Source: Elgaria multicarinata webbii | Lineage: Eukaryota; Chordata; Lepidosauria; Squamata; Anguidae | Assembly: GCF_023053635.1 (NCBI RefSeq) | Contig: NC_086172.1 | Span: 122,673,681 to 122,737,680 of the forward strand | Length of the DNA stretch: 64,000 bases | Direction: 5' to 3' | Shown: in pieces, positions 1 to 11,908 of the stretch | How positions within the stretch are numbered: the first letter of the stretch is position 1 | Layout of the letters: each line of letters begins with the position of its first letter | The notes under the pieces: generated by a model | The model's input: the letters and a program-made list of their open reading frames with translations, nothing else | Told to the model about the DNA's origin: nothing | Database searches by the model: none | Position numbers and translations under genes: made by a program

Positions 1-59
1 TGTTCACTCCATGTAAGATTCAGGGCTCACTTAGACAGACAGCTTGTTTCATAGAAGAT

Positions 60-578
60 GGCTCAGTTCAGACAGCACATTTCTCAATGGTGATTTTAGA
101 ACTCCAAGGTGGAGTTGTTATACCACTTTTAAGAAATGTGTTGTCTGGAGGGAAAACTCCATCCCATGGTGGAGTTTTTTTGTGTGGAAAACTCTCCACC
201 CTGAATATCCACACTGTGCAGAGGAGAGTTCCTGCACAATCATTGTGTTCCATGTTGTTTGGAAGGCTCCGTGGAGTTTCTTGCTGCATTGAGTGGAGTT
301 TCCCCACTGGCTACAGAGTTCCCTGGCTAGAGCGGCCAAGGGAGGAAGTGCCACTCTAGGAGAACTGACGGGATTTTTTCCCCGCAGCAGTGGCTAATAG
401 GATAGCATTGGGAGGACCGGGGGAGGAGAGAGGGTGGAGGAACTGTCAATGAAATACCATGTTGAGTTTTACTCTACTCCACAGTAGCCCATGTTCACAC
501 AATGGTGGAGTTGGAACATGTTGTGTGATGAGTTCCTCTTAAAAACTCCACCGTTGAGTGGAGTTTTCACACTGAGCC
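60..578. mobile_element. Foldback DNA element with GGCTCAGT ends
   Basis: Both ends carry the inverted motif GGCTCAGT (left at 60, right ending 578). The interior repeats the words AACTCCA and TGGAGTTTT many times in both orientations. A 3-bp GAT flanks both sides. It has no coding capacity. It is probably a non-autonomous DNA transposon. Confidence 0.55.
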
Positions 579-612
579 GATGTCTTTTTTTCTCTCCGGT
601 TCCTGTATTGAA

Positions 613-730
613 GGATCACCTTTTAAGCAGCATTGTTAAGACAAATAAGGAGAAAGAAAATATTCTCAAGCAGTGGATTGATGAAGAAACCCGTTGTATA
701 AGCCTGCTTGTACGTCTTACTGGAAAGTGA
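613..730 (+). CDS. Orphan terminal-exon-like frame in NDUFS3 intron
   Basis: After a pyrimidine tract and an AG, an open frame of about 39 codons runs to a TGA. It reads DHLLSSIVKTNKEKENILK and continues to VRLTGK. The composition is charged and helical, unlike the surrounding repeat-rich DNA. It does not match NDUFS3 or its usual neighbours as I recall them. It could be an exon of an overlapping gene, a fragment of an old retrocopy, or chance. Confidence 0.2.
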
Positions 731-1374
731 AATCTTATTTGTGCCTGGTTCCCCTCCCTTCTTTCTAAAACTAGTTAAATCTAAAACCATTTGCTCTTCA
801 GAGTGCCTGTTGGGAATGGCTCGTTCTTCTCTAAGGAAATGACAGACAATAATTCATCCTAAGTCTCTTGAAAATCATTTCGATGCTGAATGCAAATGTG
901 GTCTGTGTGTAAAGTCAAGGGTTAAACTAAAGCTGGGGTTGGCAACTTTGGGGCATAATATGAGTGTTTAATTTGTTTTAACTGTTAACTGTTCTTTATG
1001 TTTTTAAATTTTGTATATTGATTTTTAATGTTCAATCTTTGTAAACTGCCCAGAGAGTGGAAGGGTCCGAATCGCCCTGATCCGCTTTGGATTCGGGGTT
1101 CAGATCCGAGGTGGTGCACAGCCCTATTCTAGACAGTCACAGTCCAAGGTGCATATGTTCATTGAGGCAGCAAAAAAATGGATTGCATTCCAAAGCTTCC
1201 TGTACCAGAGCTGGAGATTACCGGAGCTCCTTTGTGCAGTAATTCCCTCTTCCCAAAGACCAGATCAAATACCTTAGTAGTGTTCCTGAGTGGTTAGGCC
1301 ACATGGGAAGAGAAAACCCTCCCTCAGGAGTCTTGGTCAGAAACCTCAAGCATACACGTCCTAAGTTAGAAGAA

Positions 1375-1420
<46 letters not shown>

Positions 1421-2591
1421 AATTTTTACAAAGACCAAATAGATGATACATTAAACAGAAAACAAAGTCTAAACTTTTACGTTATCTATCCTGCTTAAAC
1501 TCCACACTTAGTCCCACATGACAGTCCCTGTAGAATGCCTTGCGAGCTGCCTCTTCCTCCTCCTCCTCCTCTTTGTTAGGAGGGGAGCCAAGTTCTAGAG
1601 CATCAGCACATCCAGACTCCTGGCCTCAAAGGAGCTAAAGCTCTGCAGCCTTTTTTCATTGCCCTCCTCCCTTGGTTAGCAAAGGCGTGAAATGCCTGTT
1701 CCTAATTTGGCTGCAACAAGGAAGGGGACTGCTTTTAAGAGGGAAGATTCTTGGCCCAGTCCCAACACGACAATTGTTTTAAAGGAGACTTGCCAGAAGA
1801 AACCCGGCATCGGGAGACAGCTCCGTGTCATGCTTTTCTTCCTTGGGAGGAAGGGAAGCTTTGGATGCAAGCCAATATATTACGTGTTACATCATAAATA
1901 TGGCCTAATCGTAAAGATTTTTTAACTGTTACCTTGGGACAACATGTTTGTGACTTAATTTGTAATACTAGATTATGTGCAAAGATTTAAGGCTGAAATC
2001 CTAGGTTACCCGTCACCTTCGCTCATTAGGAAAGGCAGGATATGAATTCCTTAAATAGCCTTGATTGAACTTGGGTGTGTGTCTACTTCTGAATAACCAA
2101 GCATAGGATTGCACTGTAATTTTATTTTTGTTTTTAAGTTAATACTATTCCTGAAGAAGGTCCTCATGGGGCTTACCATAATACATTATTTTATTGGCTC
2201 CTAATTAGGTTTCTCCTCTAATTCCCCCTCTCTTTTTAATTGGTTGGTTTAACCATTGAGAAAATTGAACATTTTTAACTGGGCACCTTTCAGATCAGGG
2301 TAACAGACATTCTGAAACAATCTTTAACATTTTTTCCCCTGAATGGCACTACAGAAACTTTACTCGTTGTTTCCCCACTATCTGACTGGTTTCAACAGCT
2401 TTGTGTTGGGATGAGGTGCAACATGGGTAAGGAAGATAGATTTTGTATGAAAGGACTGAAATTATTGTGTCCCAGTGTAGCTTTTCTAAAATGGCTGTAC
2501 TATGATCATACTGGAAACAGCCTTAAAGCTTTCTCCTTCCTTTTTGTAACGTGACAAAAACTATTCCTACTTTTTAACCTCTCTACCTTAG
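731..2591. other. NDUFS3: NDUFS3 intron: LINE tail, microsatellite, unique DNA
   Basis: It holds an L2-type LINE tail around 960-1060 (ending ctgcccagagagtgg) and a TA/TG microsatellite at 1378-1420. A degraded end of the 'CATAGGATTGCA' foldback family lies near 2100-2120. I see nothing recognisable in the rest. Confidence 0.6.
1378..1420. repeat. (TA)n(TG)n microsatellite
   Basis: Uninterrupted TA dinucleotides run directly into TG dinucleotides. Confidence 0.95.
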
Positions 2592-2717
2592 GTTGTCTAC
2601 AATCTCCTATCCCTACGCTACAATTCCCGGATTCGTGTGAAAACCTATACTGATGAATTGACACCTCTTGATTCAGCAGTCCCAGTGCACAAAGCAGCAA
2701 ACTGGTATGAAAGAGAG
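2592..2717 (+). CDS. NDUFS3: NDUFS3, internal coding exon (complex I 30-kDa subunit)
   Basis: NDUFS3 is the nuclear-encoded 30-kDa core subunit of mitochondrial complex I (NADH:ubiquinone oxidoreductase), the counterpart of bacterial NuoC. It sits in the matrix arm that carries electrons toward ubiquinone. This exon encodes 42 residues starting [16 protein letters not shown] and ending NWYERE, nearly identical to the vertebrate protein as I recall it. It lies between an acceptor (cttag) and a donor (gtaagc), and both borders are phase 0. The last residues, ERE, open the family signature, which continues in the next exon. The exon upstream of this one is not in the window, so the preceding intron is at least 2.59 kb. 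Confidence 0.97.
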
Positions 2718-3284
2718 GTAAGCACCAGAGCTGCTGACATTTGGGACGAGGGAAAGAGTTGGTTTCCTTTCCAAACAGAATGAGAACACATGATTTCATT
2801 TGAGATGAGTCAAATCCCCGTGGCTAGCGTTGCTTTAAAGGTCCTGGGGCTGCTGCCAATTTTCCGTGTGAGCATTCCTTATTAACACAACTTGCCTTCT
2901 GGAACTTGCGTACTTGTGGACCTTCTAGGAATTGGTCAATGCTCTTTCTGCCGCATTTTTTTAAATGTTCTTGTTGCCATGAATATATCTGAGGAATAAT
3001 TTGTGGATTAGCTATGGTGTGGCATGTTTGGTGGCTCTAACCTAAATCCATCTAGATCTGCACTATGTGAACTTGATTTAGGATCTAAAAATTTCCAACT
3101 CATACAAGTGAGCATTTTGAAAACGTGATGAAAATACACTTTGGCACTTGCATGTAATTGATTTTTTTTCTTAACCTATTTGACATGCAGATCTTCTGCT
3201 TTAGCACATCTAGACCCCTAGCAGGAATGAGGAAGTTACATATTATTACTGGAGGAATTAATGTATGGGATGTGGAGAAGCGGA

Positions 3285-3402
3285 AAACATGTCCTGCTTG
3301 TGGGTTTCCTGTGGGCAGCCGGTTGGCCACTGTGTGAACAAGAATGCTGGACTAGATGGGCCCTTGGTCTGATCCAGCACGGTTGTTCTTATGTCCTTAG
3401 GT
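3285..3402 (+). mobile_element. SINE 3' end, Sauria/BovB-tail type
   Basis: It contains the squamate SINE tail words GGACTAGATGGGCCC and TGATCCAGCACGG, ending TTCTTATG. The 5' part is missing. It lies in an NDUFS3 intron. Confidence 0.7.
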
Positions 3403-3909
3403 TCTTAAAGCAGGCATGAGAGCTGTTCAGAGCCACACCTGGGTTTCACTCACCCTCAAGCTCCCCACCTCCACCCTGGTCCTTTTAACTCGGCCACTTG
3501 CTGTGATATTAAGTGACATATAATTTTTTATCGAAATGGAAAAGTATCCAATTCCTCTCTCATCAAGTATTCTGCATAACTGGGAAGCATGCATTTGCTT
3601 TCGCCAACAGAAGTTGATCAGTTGGAGCTTGACTGATAATCCTGGGATTCTTCATATTTAGCTTGGAAATCACTTTGTCTCTGTTATTGCTGGGATGCTT
3701 ACTTCAGCTTAATGACTGACAATCTTCTGAATCTCAAGCATCTGCAAGTTTGAGTCCTACTTGTTGCCGTGCCTATCAGCAGCCTCTGCTCTTCCCAGCC
3801 TAGCAATGAATGCCCCGTATTTTTTCCCCGAATGGAAAAATGTCAAGAGCATTTGGTCTCTAGAGTCAACTTGCTTAACCATCTACTTATTTGATTCTTA
3901 TACCTCTAG

Positions 3910-4032
<123 letters not shown>

Positions 4033-4067
4033 TGAACAATACCCAGTATTGGGCAAAAGGCAGGATA

Positions 4068-4068
4068 C

Positions 4069-4122
<54 letters not shown>
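4068..4122. repeat. (AAT)n microsatellite
   Basis: About 18 uninterrupted AAT units lie 39 bp after an NDUFS3 exon. Confidence 0.97.
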
Positions 4123-4123
<1 letters not shown>

Positions 4124-4983
4124 GAAAAGCAAGACACAACACAACTACAGTCCTTTCATAGCTTTGCATATGCAAACTCTACAGCTCTAACATGGGTGCT
4201 TTTTATTTTGGAGAATGCGAAGTTTCATTCTGGTATACAGGTGGGAGAGCAGGCAGAAAATTGTTAACCCATCCTCCAGATGGAGGCAGGGCCAACAAGA
4301 TTGGTCTCCCATCTGAGAAAGAGGCTGATCCCACATTCTGGGCATGACCTCAGCCATATGAACAACTCCTAGAACTACAGTATAACTTGCAACAATAAAG
4401 TCATTGCCCAAAGAGAGCTGATGAACAAACAGCAGAGAAGAGAAAAAAACATGGACAGAGGGGGATTCCTAAGGAGTCCCCAGCTAGGCTGCATCGGGGT
4501 AGAACTGTGCAAAATGCAATATTGCTTCTTTGCCCGTACCTGTAGTCCACCATTCAAATAGTGAATGGGTCTGCCTGCTCTCCCGCCTTAAAGCCACAAT
4601 GGAACTTCACAATAAGGCCAACTTTCCATTCTTGGTCACAGGGTAGCAGAGCAGTCAGGAAAGGGTAGTCCAAAAGTGGTATACACATCCCGGAGGACAA
4701 TAGGAAGTGGGAAAGAATTGCAGGTTTAAATGTCCTGCTGAAGGATCCTCCTCGCTAAGGAGTAATCTATCAAGACAAAAGCACAGAGTGCAGGGGTGGG
4801 CAACGTGCTGCCTGTGGGCATCAGTGTGACCCCGTTTAATTTAGCTCTAATTTGGCTCTCACTGAAAATTCTGCAGTTCTGATACCTGTTGCCTGGCTGT
4901 TCTCAAAGAGCTTCTGCCCATTCCTTATTTTTGCCATTTGCTCATAGATGAATCTAGTTTTATTCCTAGGTAACTGTTACTAT

Positions 4984-5119
4984 GGCCTGGTTCAGACAAC
5001 ACGCTAAACCATGCTTCTTAACAACAAAATGGTTAATGGAATGCATTAAGGTTAATGCATTTCCTTAACCATTTTGTGGTTAATCAACATGGTATTTAGC
5101 GTGTTGTCTGAACCAGGCC
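4984..5119. mobile_element. Foldback MITE with GGCCTGGTTCAGACAACACG ends
   Basis: A 136-bp inverted repeat in an NDUFS3 intron. The terminal motif GGCCTGGTTCAGACAACACG is perfectly repeated in inverse orientation at the other end, and the arms pair along most of the element. It has no coding capacity. Confidence 0.85.
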
Positions 5120-5754
5120 ACTGTTGGGCTAGAAAAACGCCACTTCCCCATGGGACATGGTTGGTTGTACCTAGCTACTGCTTACAGTAGGAGGCTTATC
5201 TGTCACATGCCTACTTAGCTGGACATGGAGCAGTTTCCCCTGAAGAGGCAGGCAGGTGGATAAAACACAGGGCCCGGTGCTGTTCCAGGAATGTGGGGTT
5301 GTACTGTGAGGCTAGCAGACATGCGCCTCTGGCACTTCAGGATACTTAAATACAACACATTTTTCAGACTAGACAGTCGGCTGCAGAACTATCCAGTTTC
5401 ACTTGGAAGATTTTGGGGGCAGAGACATGACAGCCCTTGTATTAGGGCTGCAACCTTGTTAAAGAGATTTTAACTAGTCATAAGTTTTAGTTGATTACTC
5501 CGTCCATTTTAAATTTGCGTATAAGTAAAAATAATTCCTGAATTGAGAGGAATATTTCGTTTTAGATGATGCACATACATCTTGTAGCAGGCATCTCAAA
5601 AGAAGCATTATTTCTGCGTCTGAGAGAAGGGAAACTGACTTTTATTTTAAAAAAAGGTGGTGCTTGCCATATGCAGTTTTATTATGTGTTTGTATTAAAT
5701 AGTGATATAGCTATTTAAAATCTGCTTCTCAGTAACTAGGGGGCATTTTGAGGC

Positions 5755-5852
5755 TGCAATCCTGTACTAGGCCTATAATTGTGAAAAAGTCCCACTGAAC
5801 TCGGTAGAGCTTACTTCTGAGTAGATCTATATAGTATTTCACTGTAAAAGTT
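5755..5852. mobile_element. Degraded 'TGCAATCCT' foldback element
   Basis: It shows the recurrent layout gcaatcct .. gtcccactgaactc .. cttacttctgagtaga, which recurs at 21412, 38609, 57722, 59392, 62100 and 62494. Confidence 0.6.
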
Positions 5853-6573
5853 TTTAATCAGTTACAAGTATGAGCATGCAGAAGAATGAGCCTTGAGACT
5901 GCACACTGTATCCCTTCCTTCACACTCGAGGAAGCGTCCTATCCTGGTTAGTGGCAAATCATAGTTTGCTGCAGTGCCCGAAATGGCTAACTATGGTTTG
6001 CTGCTAACCAGAAGCTTCCCATATCCTTCTCACATGCATAGTGGAAAGGGCAAGGGGAGGAGGGAGCAGGTAAGCCCAAGGTTCATGCCTGTTTTTGCTC
6101 AGAACAGCAAACTGTGGTTTGCCATTGCCAAACTGTGGTTTGTCACCATGTGTATGTCCCACCAGTCTTTCTTGCATCTTCCAGAAATCTACACCAGAGC
6201 TTCTTCCAGTCTCTCTTCTTGCTCCCCACTCCAGCCATTTGCTGGATTCTGGAAAATTGTACATTCACTTTCTATTTTGTGGTCCTATCATATGCAAATT
6301 CATTAAAATAGTGTGACGCTAATGATGAGGAATGGATAGAGAAGGAGAGAAACATTCCTCTCGGTGAAAAAAAGGATTTGGTCTCTGATGAGAAGGAGAC
6401 ATTTGATTAGCCAGAAGAATTCTCCTCCTCCTTCTCCTCCTTCTCCTCCTCCAATGCTTACCAGCCTGCATGCATGGGAGGAACAAAAATAACTCTTACA
6501 ATTTGAGGTACATTTTTGTAGCCGACCCACATCATTTCTTTTGCTCACATTAACCCTTTTTGCCTGCCTTCAG

Positions 6574-6741
6574 GTCAGGTATGACGATGAGGTGAAACGT
6601 GTGGTGGCAGAGCCTGTAGAGCTGTCCCAGGAGTTCCGCAAATTCGATCTCAATAGTCCCTGGGAGACTTTCCCTGCCTATCGTCAAGTTCCAGAAACCT
6701 TGAAGATAGAAGCTGGAGAGAAGAAAGGAGATGTGAAATAG
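6574..6741 (+). CDS. NDUFS3: NDUFS3, terminal coding exon with stop
   Basis: The final coding exon has 55 codons plus a TAG stop. It begins [17 protein letters not shown] and ends in a lysine-rich tail ([12 protein letters not shown]), like the C-terminus of vertebrate NDUFS3. The acceptor is a pyrimidine tract ending ccttcag, and the phase is 0. With the two exons upstream, 137 residues are visible, about half of the roughly 264-residue human protein. The mitochondrial targeting sequence and the N-terminal half lie left of the window. The 2.54-kb intron before it carries a microsatellite and foldback repeats. No break is seen. Confidence 0.97.
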   Translation, partial: VRYDDEVKRVVAEPVELSQEFRKFDLNSPWETFPAYRQVPETLKIEAGEKKGDVK

Positions 6742-6832
6742 TAAGCAGGAAGGAGAGGAAATTGGGAACCTGCCCGTGACGCTGCCTTCCTGCTTGATCT
6801 CAATATTTATATATAATAAAATATCAAAAAAA
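6742..6832 (+). promoter_or_regulatory. NDUFS3: NDUFS3 3' UTR and polyadenylation signal
   Basis: An AATAAA hexamer lies at 6815-6820, about 75 bp after the stop codon, and is followed by an A-rich stretch. This gives a very short 3' UTR, as is common for housekeeping mitochondrial genes. The exact cleavage site is inferred. Confidence 0.75.
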
Positions 6833-8289
6833 ACTTCACATGAATCTTTTCTGATATGTGGGGTGGGGGGAAAGGCGGCTTTCAGTCTGGTGTGAAGCAT
6901 GTGCAAGGTGAAGTTAATCTCTGAACTGATTTTTCTCATCAGATCTTATAAGTCATTGGGTTTGTGGAAGAACCTTGGGCGTTCAAGGAAATGATGTGTA
7001 CAAGGGCGGAGGAGGGAGATGTCGAAGATATGAGTCAAAGCAAATGAGTGCTATGAGAGTGATGGATTCAGCTTCTCTCCACGAGACAAACAAAAAGCCT
7101 CAGAGTAAATAAAGTACAGGAAAAAGGTCTTCCATGCTTTCGGACTATTAACTGTTTGCAAGCACAGAGCCTCAATAGCTCATAGGCAGCTGTGGGCACC
7201 AGTGTTCCAGCCTCACTTTTTCCCTCCTTATAGAGCACTCTGTGTAGCGTTGAAAGCTATAGTTCTAGGGATGCTTTTGTGTATGTCTTAAAACAGGATT
7301 CCCGATTTCACTTTGGATCTGTGCATCAATTGGACTGCTGGGTTTGTGTATGCGTTTTGTAATCGAATATAGCTGTGACCATGCAGCCATTGTTGCAGAG
7401 GGAGCACTGGTTGTGACAGCCCCTCGCACGCATTAGTGTATGTGTGCTATTGAGAAATGCTGCGGGCCAACAAGTAGATACATTTTGAGAGTCCTCTTCC
7501 CTCCCCCCCCCCCACATCCGCCTGTTTGCATGTGATTTTTATCACAAGCACATGGGTTTATTACTCAGTAATGAGTGTGGGGCACAAATAAGGCTGCCTC
7601 ATATAAGTGGAACAATGCAAGTTATTGTGGAAAAGGTGTTGTAGCTGCCCATCTACTGCTTAAAAAACATTTAGCACCAAGGCTGAGCTGGGTTCTATGC
7701 GGACATGAGACTTGGAATGTAGTGGGCTTAGAATTTAACACTAAGGACAGGAGATGATGAAAGAGAAGGGGAGCGTGAGCTGGTAGCTGAGAAGCCCTGG
7801 AAGCAATGGATTCCTTTCTGCAGGGTTTGAGCCCAGAGCAGTGTCTGGAATCCAGATGTTTTATATTTTGCCATGTGCAACGAGCATGGCTTAGAAAGCT
7901 GTAGCAATTTGTGGGATTCCAGAGAGATAACAGAAGTTATGCCAAAGCCCAGTGCAGACCTCTGAGCAACTTGAATTGGACAGATGTGGAGATACAGCCC
8001 CCGGATGCCATGAGCTTTGTCTCCGCCATGGGAGAATCTTCCCAAACATTTTCCCCTTTTGTAGATTGCTTGGAGCATTTGCTGTTTTCCTTACAATGAA
8101 TTTGCACCTTTGCTTTAGATGCAGATCCCCTTCGCTGCCTGTAACATAACTGATGAAAGCATGGCAGGGTGAGAGCGTCCACAATCCTCTAAAGAGGCTG
8201 CGTTCACTTTTAGCATGCTTCCCTTTTTCAAATGATCAAACACGATAAAAAGCCAACAAGAAGGGTAATGTTTTTGTGCTACCTCCAGT

Positions 8290-8456
8290 ATCCGAGGCAG
8301 TAAGCCTGTGCGCACCAGTTGCAGGGGAACATGGGTTTGAGGGTGTTATTGCACCATGTCCTGCTTGTTCAGCCCTGGCCGATGGATGGCCACTGTGTGA
8401 ACAGAGTGCTGGACTAGATGGACCCTTGGTCTGATCCAGCATGGCACTTATGTTTT
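8290..8456 (+). mobile_element. SINE 3' half, Sauria/BovB-tail type
   Basis: It carries TATCCGAGGCAGTAAGCC, then GGCCACTGTGTGAACAGAG, then TGGACTAGATGGACCC and TGATCCAGCATGGC in the family order. Confidence 0.75.
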
Positions 8457-8624
8457 TATTTATCTTGAGAATAAACTTAATTTGAGCTTTTTAGTGCTCC
8501 ATAGTGCTATAACCAATGATCACCAATGAAAACTAATTTGGCAGCACAGGATGGGGGCTGCATGTGGGTTACAGGCCTCATGTTACCCCTGCTCTTGTGT
8601 GGGGTGGGGGCTGCATGCAGGTTA

Positions 8625-8848
8625 TTTATTTGTTTATTTTTGCATTTATATCCCGCCTCTCTTCCTCTAAGGAACCCAAGGTGGTGTACTTAATCCTCCT
8701 CCTCCTCTCCATTTTTACCCTCACAACAACCACCCTGTGAGGTGGGTTGGGCTGAGAGTTTGTGACTGGCCCAAAGTCACCCAGTGGGTTTCCATGGCCA
8801 GGTGGGGACTAGAATCTGGATCTCTCAACTCCCAGTCTGACACTTTTA
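8625..8848 (-). mobile_element. MIR-like SINE, reversed
   Basis: It begins with TATATCCCGCCTCTCTTCC and continues CACAACAACCACCCTGTGAGG and GGCCCAAAGTCACCCAGTGG. This is the reverse of the element at 11909. The tRNA-like head is at the right end, near 8845. Confidence 0.75.
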
Positions 8849-8910
8849 GCCAGTGTCAGTAGGGCAGTCCAATGTCACTAGGGCATTGAATCTGCTCCAG
8901 GTTTTGCACC

Positions 8911-9000
8911 TTGGAGAGCTCCTTTAGAGTTCTGACTGGTTCTAACTGAAATTCAGAGTGGATTCACTGCCCCACTGACATCGGGACCACCAGCCTCCAC
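8911..9000. repeat. Unclassified repeat, copy 1 of 2
   Basis: It shares TTTAGAGTTCTGACTGGTT and CCCCACTGA-ATCGG-CCACCAG with 53959-54048, in the same order and spacing. The family is not recognised. Confidence 0.6.
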
Positions 9001-9641
9001 TGGAATGCGGTAGAGTTGAACAAGTGACTTCTCTCTCCTCCAATTAATGTGTTCTGGATGCTGTGAGGCCTGAAGAGACTTGCCAGCTCCACCCTTCTGT
9101 AAGAATTGCTCTTGTATTTTGATGCTGGAAAGCTTATGTTACAGGACCAAAGCGAAGCCAGACCAGCTGTTGTCTGCCCCCATTGTTTGCAGGTGGCATC
9201 AATTGGCCTTTTAAGGAAGCCTGGTTTATGGCTACACATATTTCAAGTCCTTGGCTCTTAGAAGCATATTTCTTCCTTTTCAAGAGCAATGAAGCTGGCA
9301 GCCTTTTTGGGAAGAAGAAGAAACAACCAGAGAGGCTTGAAATCTTGTGCCAAGAAAAAAAAATAGGAACAGCCTGATGGTCCAAGTGGAAAGAAATGGG
9401 ACTTGCGTTGAGTATCCGAGCTGAAGCCTTCAATTTTTTTCCCTTTTTTGCATTATGATGAAAACTACCTTTTAGGAACTGGGAATTCAATGACAAGCCC
9501 TTCCCATTGCTGGAATTGGAGGGAGGAATCTCTTCCAGCAGTGGCTTCTGGGATTGGAAGGAGAGGAGGGAAAGAAGCTACAGGAAACATCACTTTCCCT
9601 CAAAGTGTTTATCTGCAGAAGGGATAAGGATTCTTCCCATC

Positions 9642-9729
9642 ATGGGTCAGATTCTCCAGCTGTGCTTGGGAGCCTGTCTATGGGCAGCTCTGGCTCTCGG
9701 TGTGTTTGCTGGATCCAGGAGAGAGACAG
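9642..9729 (+). CDS. FAM180B: FAM180B, first coding exon (signal peptide)
   Basis: The exon starts at an ATG (context cATCATGg) and encodes a textbook signal peptide, MGQILQLCLGACLWAALAL, ending around residues 22-24 (GVFAGS). It stops at a donor, gagacag|gtagga. The exon is 88 nt, which leaves one base to join the next exon. Adding the 68-nt second exon gives 156 nt (52 codons), so the third exon starts in phase 0, exactly as its conserved frame requires. This agreement, and the position just downstream of NDUFS3, is why I choose this start. An in-frame ATG lies upstream at 9507, but only the 9642 start puts the hydrophobic segment at the N-terminus. Confidence 0.85.
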
Positions 9730-10628
9730 GTAGGACGTGCACCTGTGCTGGAGAAGGCTGCTTTGCAATACATAGCCAAGACGTTCTTGCTATTGTTGAT
9801 GTAGTTGTTCAAGCGAGAGGGGCTGGCTGTAGGTCTGCAAATATTTTGTGCCTGAGTAAAGGTTGTGTCATTCAGGACTACAAAAAATGGGTTAACCCTA
9901 AGAAAGGGTTGCCATGCCTTCAGTTTGGCAAATGCATCATCCTACCAACATTTCCCCTTACATGCAAGTGTTTAAGATACTGTAGATTGGTGCCAAATGG
10001 ACCCCAGCAATCTTAATGGAAGCAAGGAAGGGAACCATATTGGCAAAGTCATCTTTCTTTCTTTCTTTTCTAAGGGAGCATCTTGGCTTTTCACATTTTC
10101 ATTTCCAAGTTCAACAGAGGAAGCATTTCTCAGCCTGGAGATCCAGCGTTGGGGGAAATCCACATCTGTGGCATTTCTTCCTCTTGTGCAGCTGTAAATG
10201 ACACAGAGCCTCTGACCAGGAAAAAACAAGTATCAACCCTAGGAACAGGAGCTTTGCTCTATCCCTTTTCTAAGCAGGCACACAGAGCTGCTAATGGCTT
10301 TTTCATATGCTTTCTTGGAAAAGAGAGTGACATTGACTTATCTTGTTTAATATCTAGGAAAAACATCAACTTGCACGGGACACTCCTACACAGCTTTTTC
10401 CACTCTCCTAGAATTAATTGTATATTAGCATTATCTGGGAATTTTCCAGCAGTCTTAAAACATAGCTGGTAGATCTGAGAAATCTGTCAAAAGCAAATGC
10501 TTTGTGAGATATATTTCAGCAATGGTCTGTTCTCATTCCATGTAGTACTTCTGATGGTTTCCATTCCTGCTCTATTAACAGTGGCTGAATATTTTTGGAC
10601 TTAATAATTCCTGACGGCTAGTCTGATT

Positions 10629-10935
10629 GGGTGCCCATATGTAAAAGAGGACAGGGCTCCTGTATCTTTAACAGTTACATAGAAAAGGGAATTTCAGCAG
10701 GTGTCATTTGCATATATGGAGAACCTGGTGAAATTCCCTCTTCATCCCAACAGTTAAAGTTACAGGAATCTTTTGTATCTTGTCAAGAGGGCAGGGCTCC
10801 TGCAGCATTAACTGTTGTGATGAAGAGGGAATTTCACCAGGTGCTACATACATACAAATGATACCTGCTGAAATTCCTTTTTATGTAACTTTTAAAGGTA
10901 CAGGAGCCCTGACCTCCTTTTTATATGGCTACCCT
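10629..10935. mobile_element. 310-bp four-module foldback element, copy A
   Basis: The order is: end motif GGTG-CCATATG, GGGCTCCTGTATCTTTAACA, AGGGAATTTCAGCAGGTG, a middle region, then the same modules inverted. It ends ATGGCTACCCTAG. Copies B (54615) and C (58961) have the same layout. It is non-coding. Confidence 0.8.
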
Positions 10936-11908
10936 AGAGTGAGTGTGTGTGTGTGTGTGTATTGCACACACACGTGTGTGACTAAATTTTAATTGCTGTT
11001 GGTCTAAAACTTCCCTCTCAGAAGAATGACTTTAAATTGATGGTGACAATATAATTGAATTGATAAGATTTAGAATCTGAAGTGGGTATAGGGTTGCCAA
11101 ATCCTGTATGGGTGAGGGGCTCTTGTTCCCCTTTAAGATGGCACAGTGCAAGATCCCTTTTGGGATCTCACATTTTAATCTGCCATTCAGCTATTAATGT
11201 ATAGGAACACCTTGCAATGCTTGCTACTGGCAACTGTAATATTTAGAAAAGGTGTTTGAAAGTTGTGTGGGCAAGCCTAACAAAATAGTTGCCTACCTTC
11301 ACAATGTGTTGATTTAATTTTACTTTATATTAAAATATTTATTTCCTCCTTTTTGGTCCCCAAAGCCATCCTGGACTATGTATTAGGGGAAAATAAATGC
11401 AGCTCCAAGCCAAGCTTAATTCAAAATTGCAGACATCTGGCTTTGGTCAAAGAGCCTGCAGCCTGGGTGGAGATGTAGCCTCTAAGCAAAAATGCATGGC
11501 CTCATCATACTCTATGAGCTTTTCTTTGCTTCCTTGGGGAGAATGACTTTAGAATGGAAAACTGGAAGCTGTTCACAATCAGAACAGCTACAGAAATAAC
11601 AGGCATTAATATTTATTACAGGCATCTGTTAATATAATCTGGTAGTTCCAAAGGTGAATTTCAGAAAGTCCCTTTTACTCAGCAAGCATGGCCTGAATTC
11701 TGTCTCTCTGCTGTGGGTTAAGTATCTTAAGTTTTCCGTTCAACTTCTGTACCAAAAATAAAGACACTTGGATCAGGAGTTCCCACTTACTCTTTGACTC
11801 CCATCAGTAGCCAAAATATTTCACATGGATTACTGCTTGCCTTTGGGTTTCCCAAGGATCCTCTCCAGACTTATTTCTATATGCAATGGCATGGAATATA
11901 TTGTATAG

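Larger units (their letters stand above)
6833..9641. other. NDUFS3-FAM180B intergenic region
   Basis: It contains a Sauria-type SINE tail (8290-8456), a reversed MIR-like SINE (8625-8848) and one member of a two-copy unclassified repeat (8911-9000). I see no gene in 6833-8280. The FAM180B promoter should lie just before 9642. I see no clear TATA box and no CpG island there. Confidence 0.6.

Noticed and set aside
4793-4850. A hAT-type end (GCAGGGGTGGGCAACGTG)
   Set aside because: Only one end is visible, and I could not find its partner to set limits.
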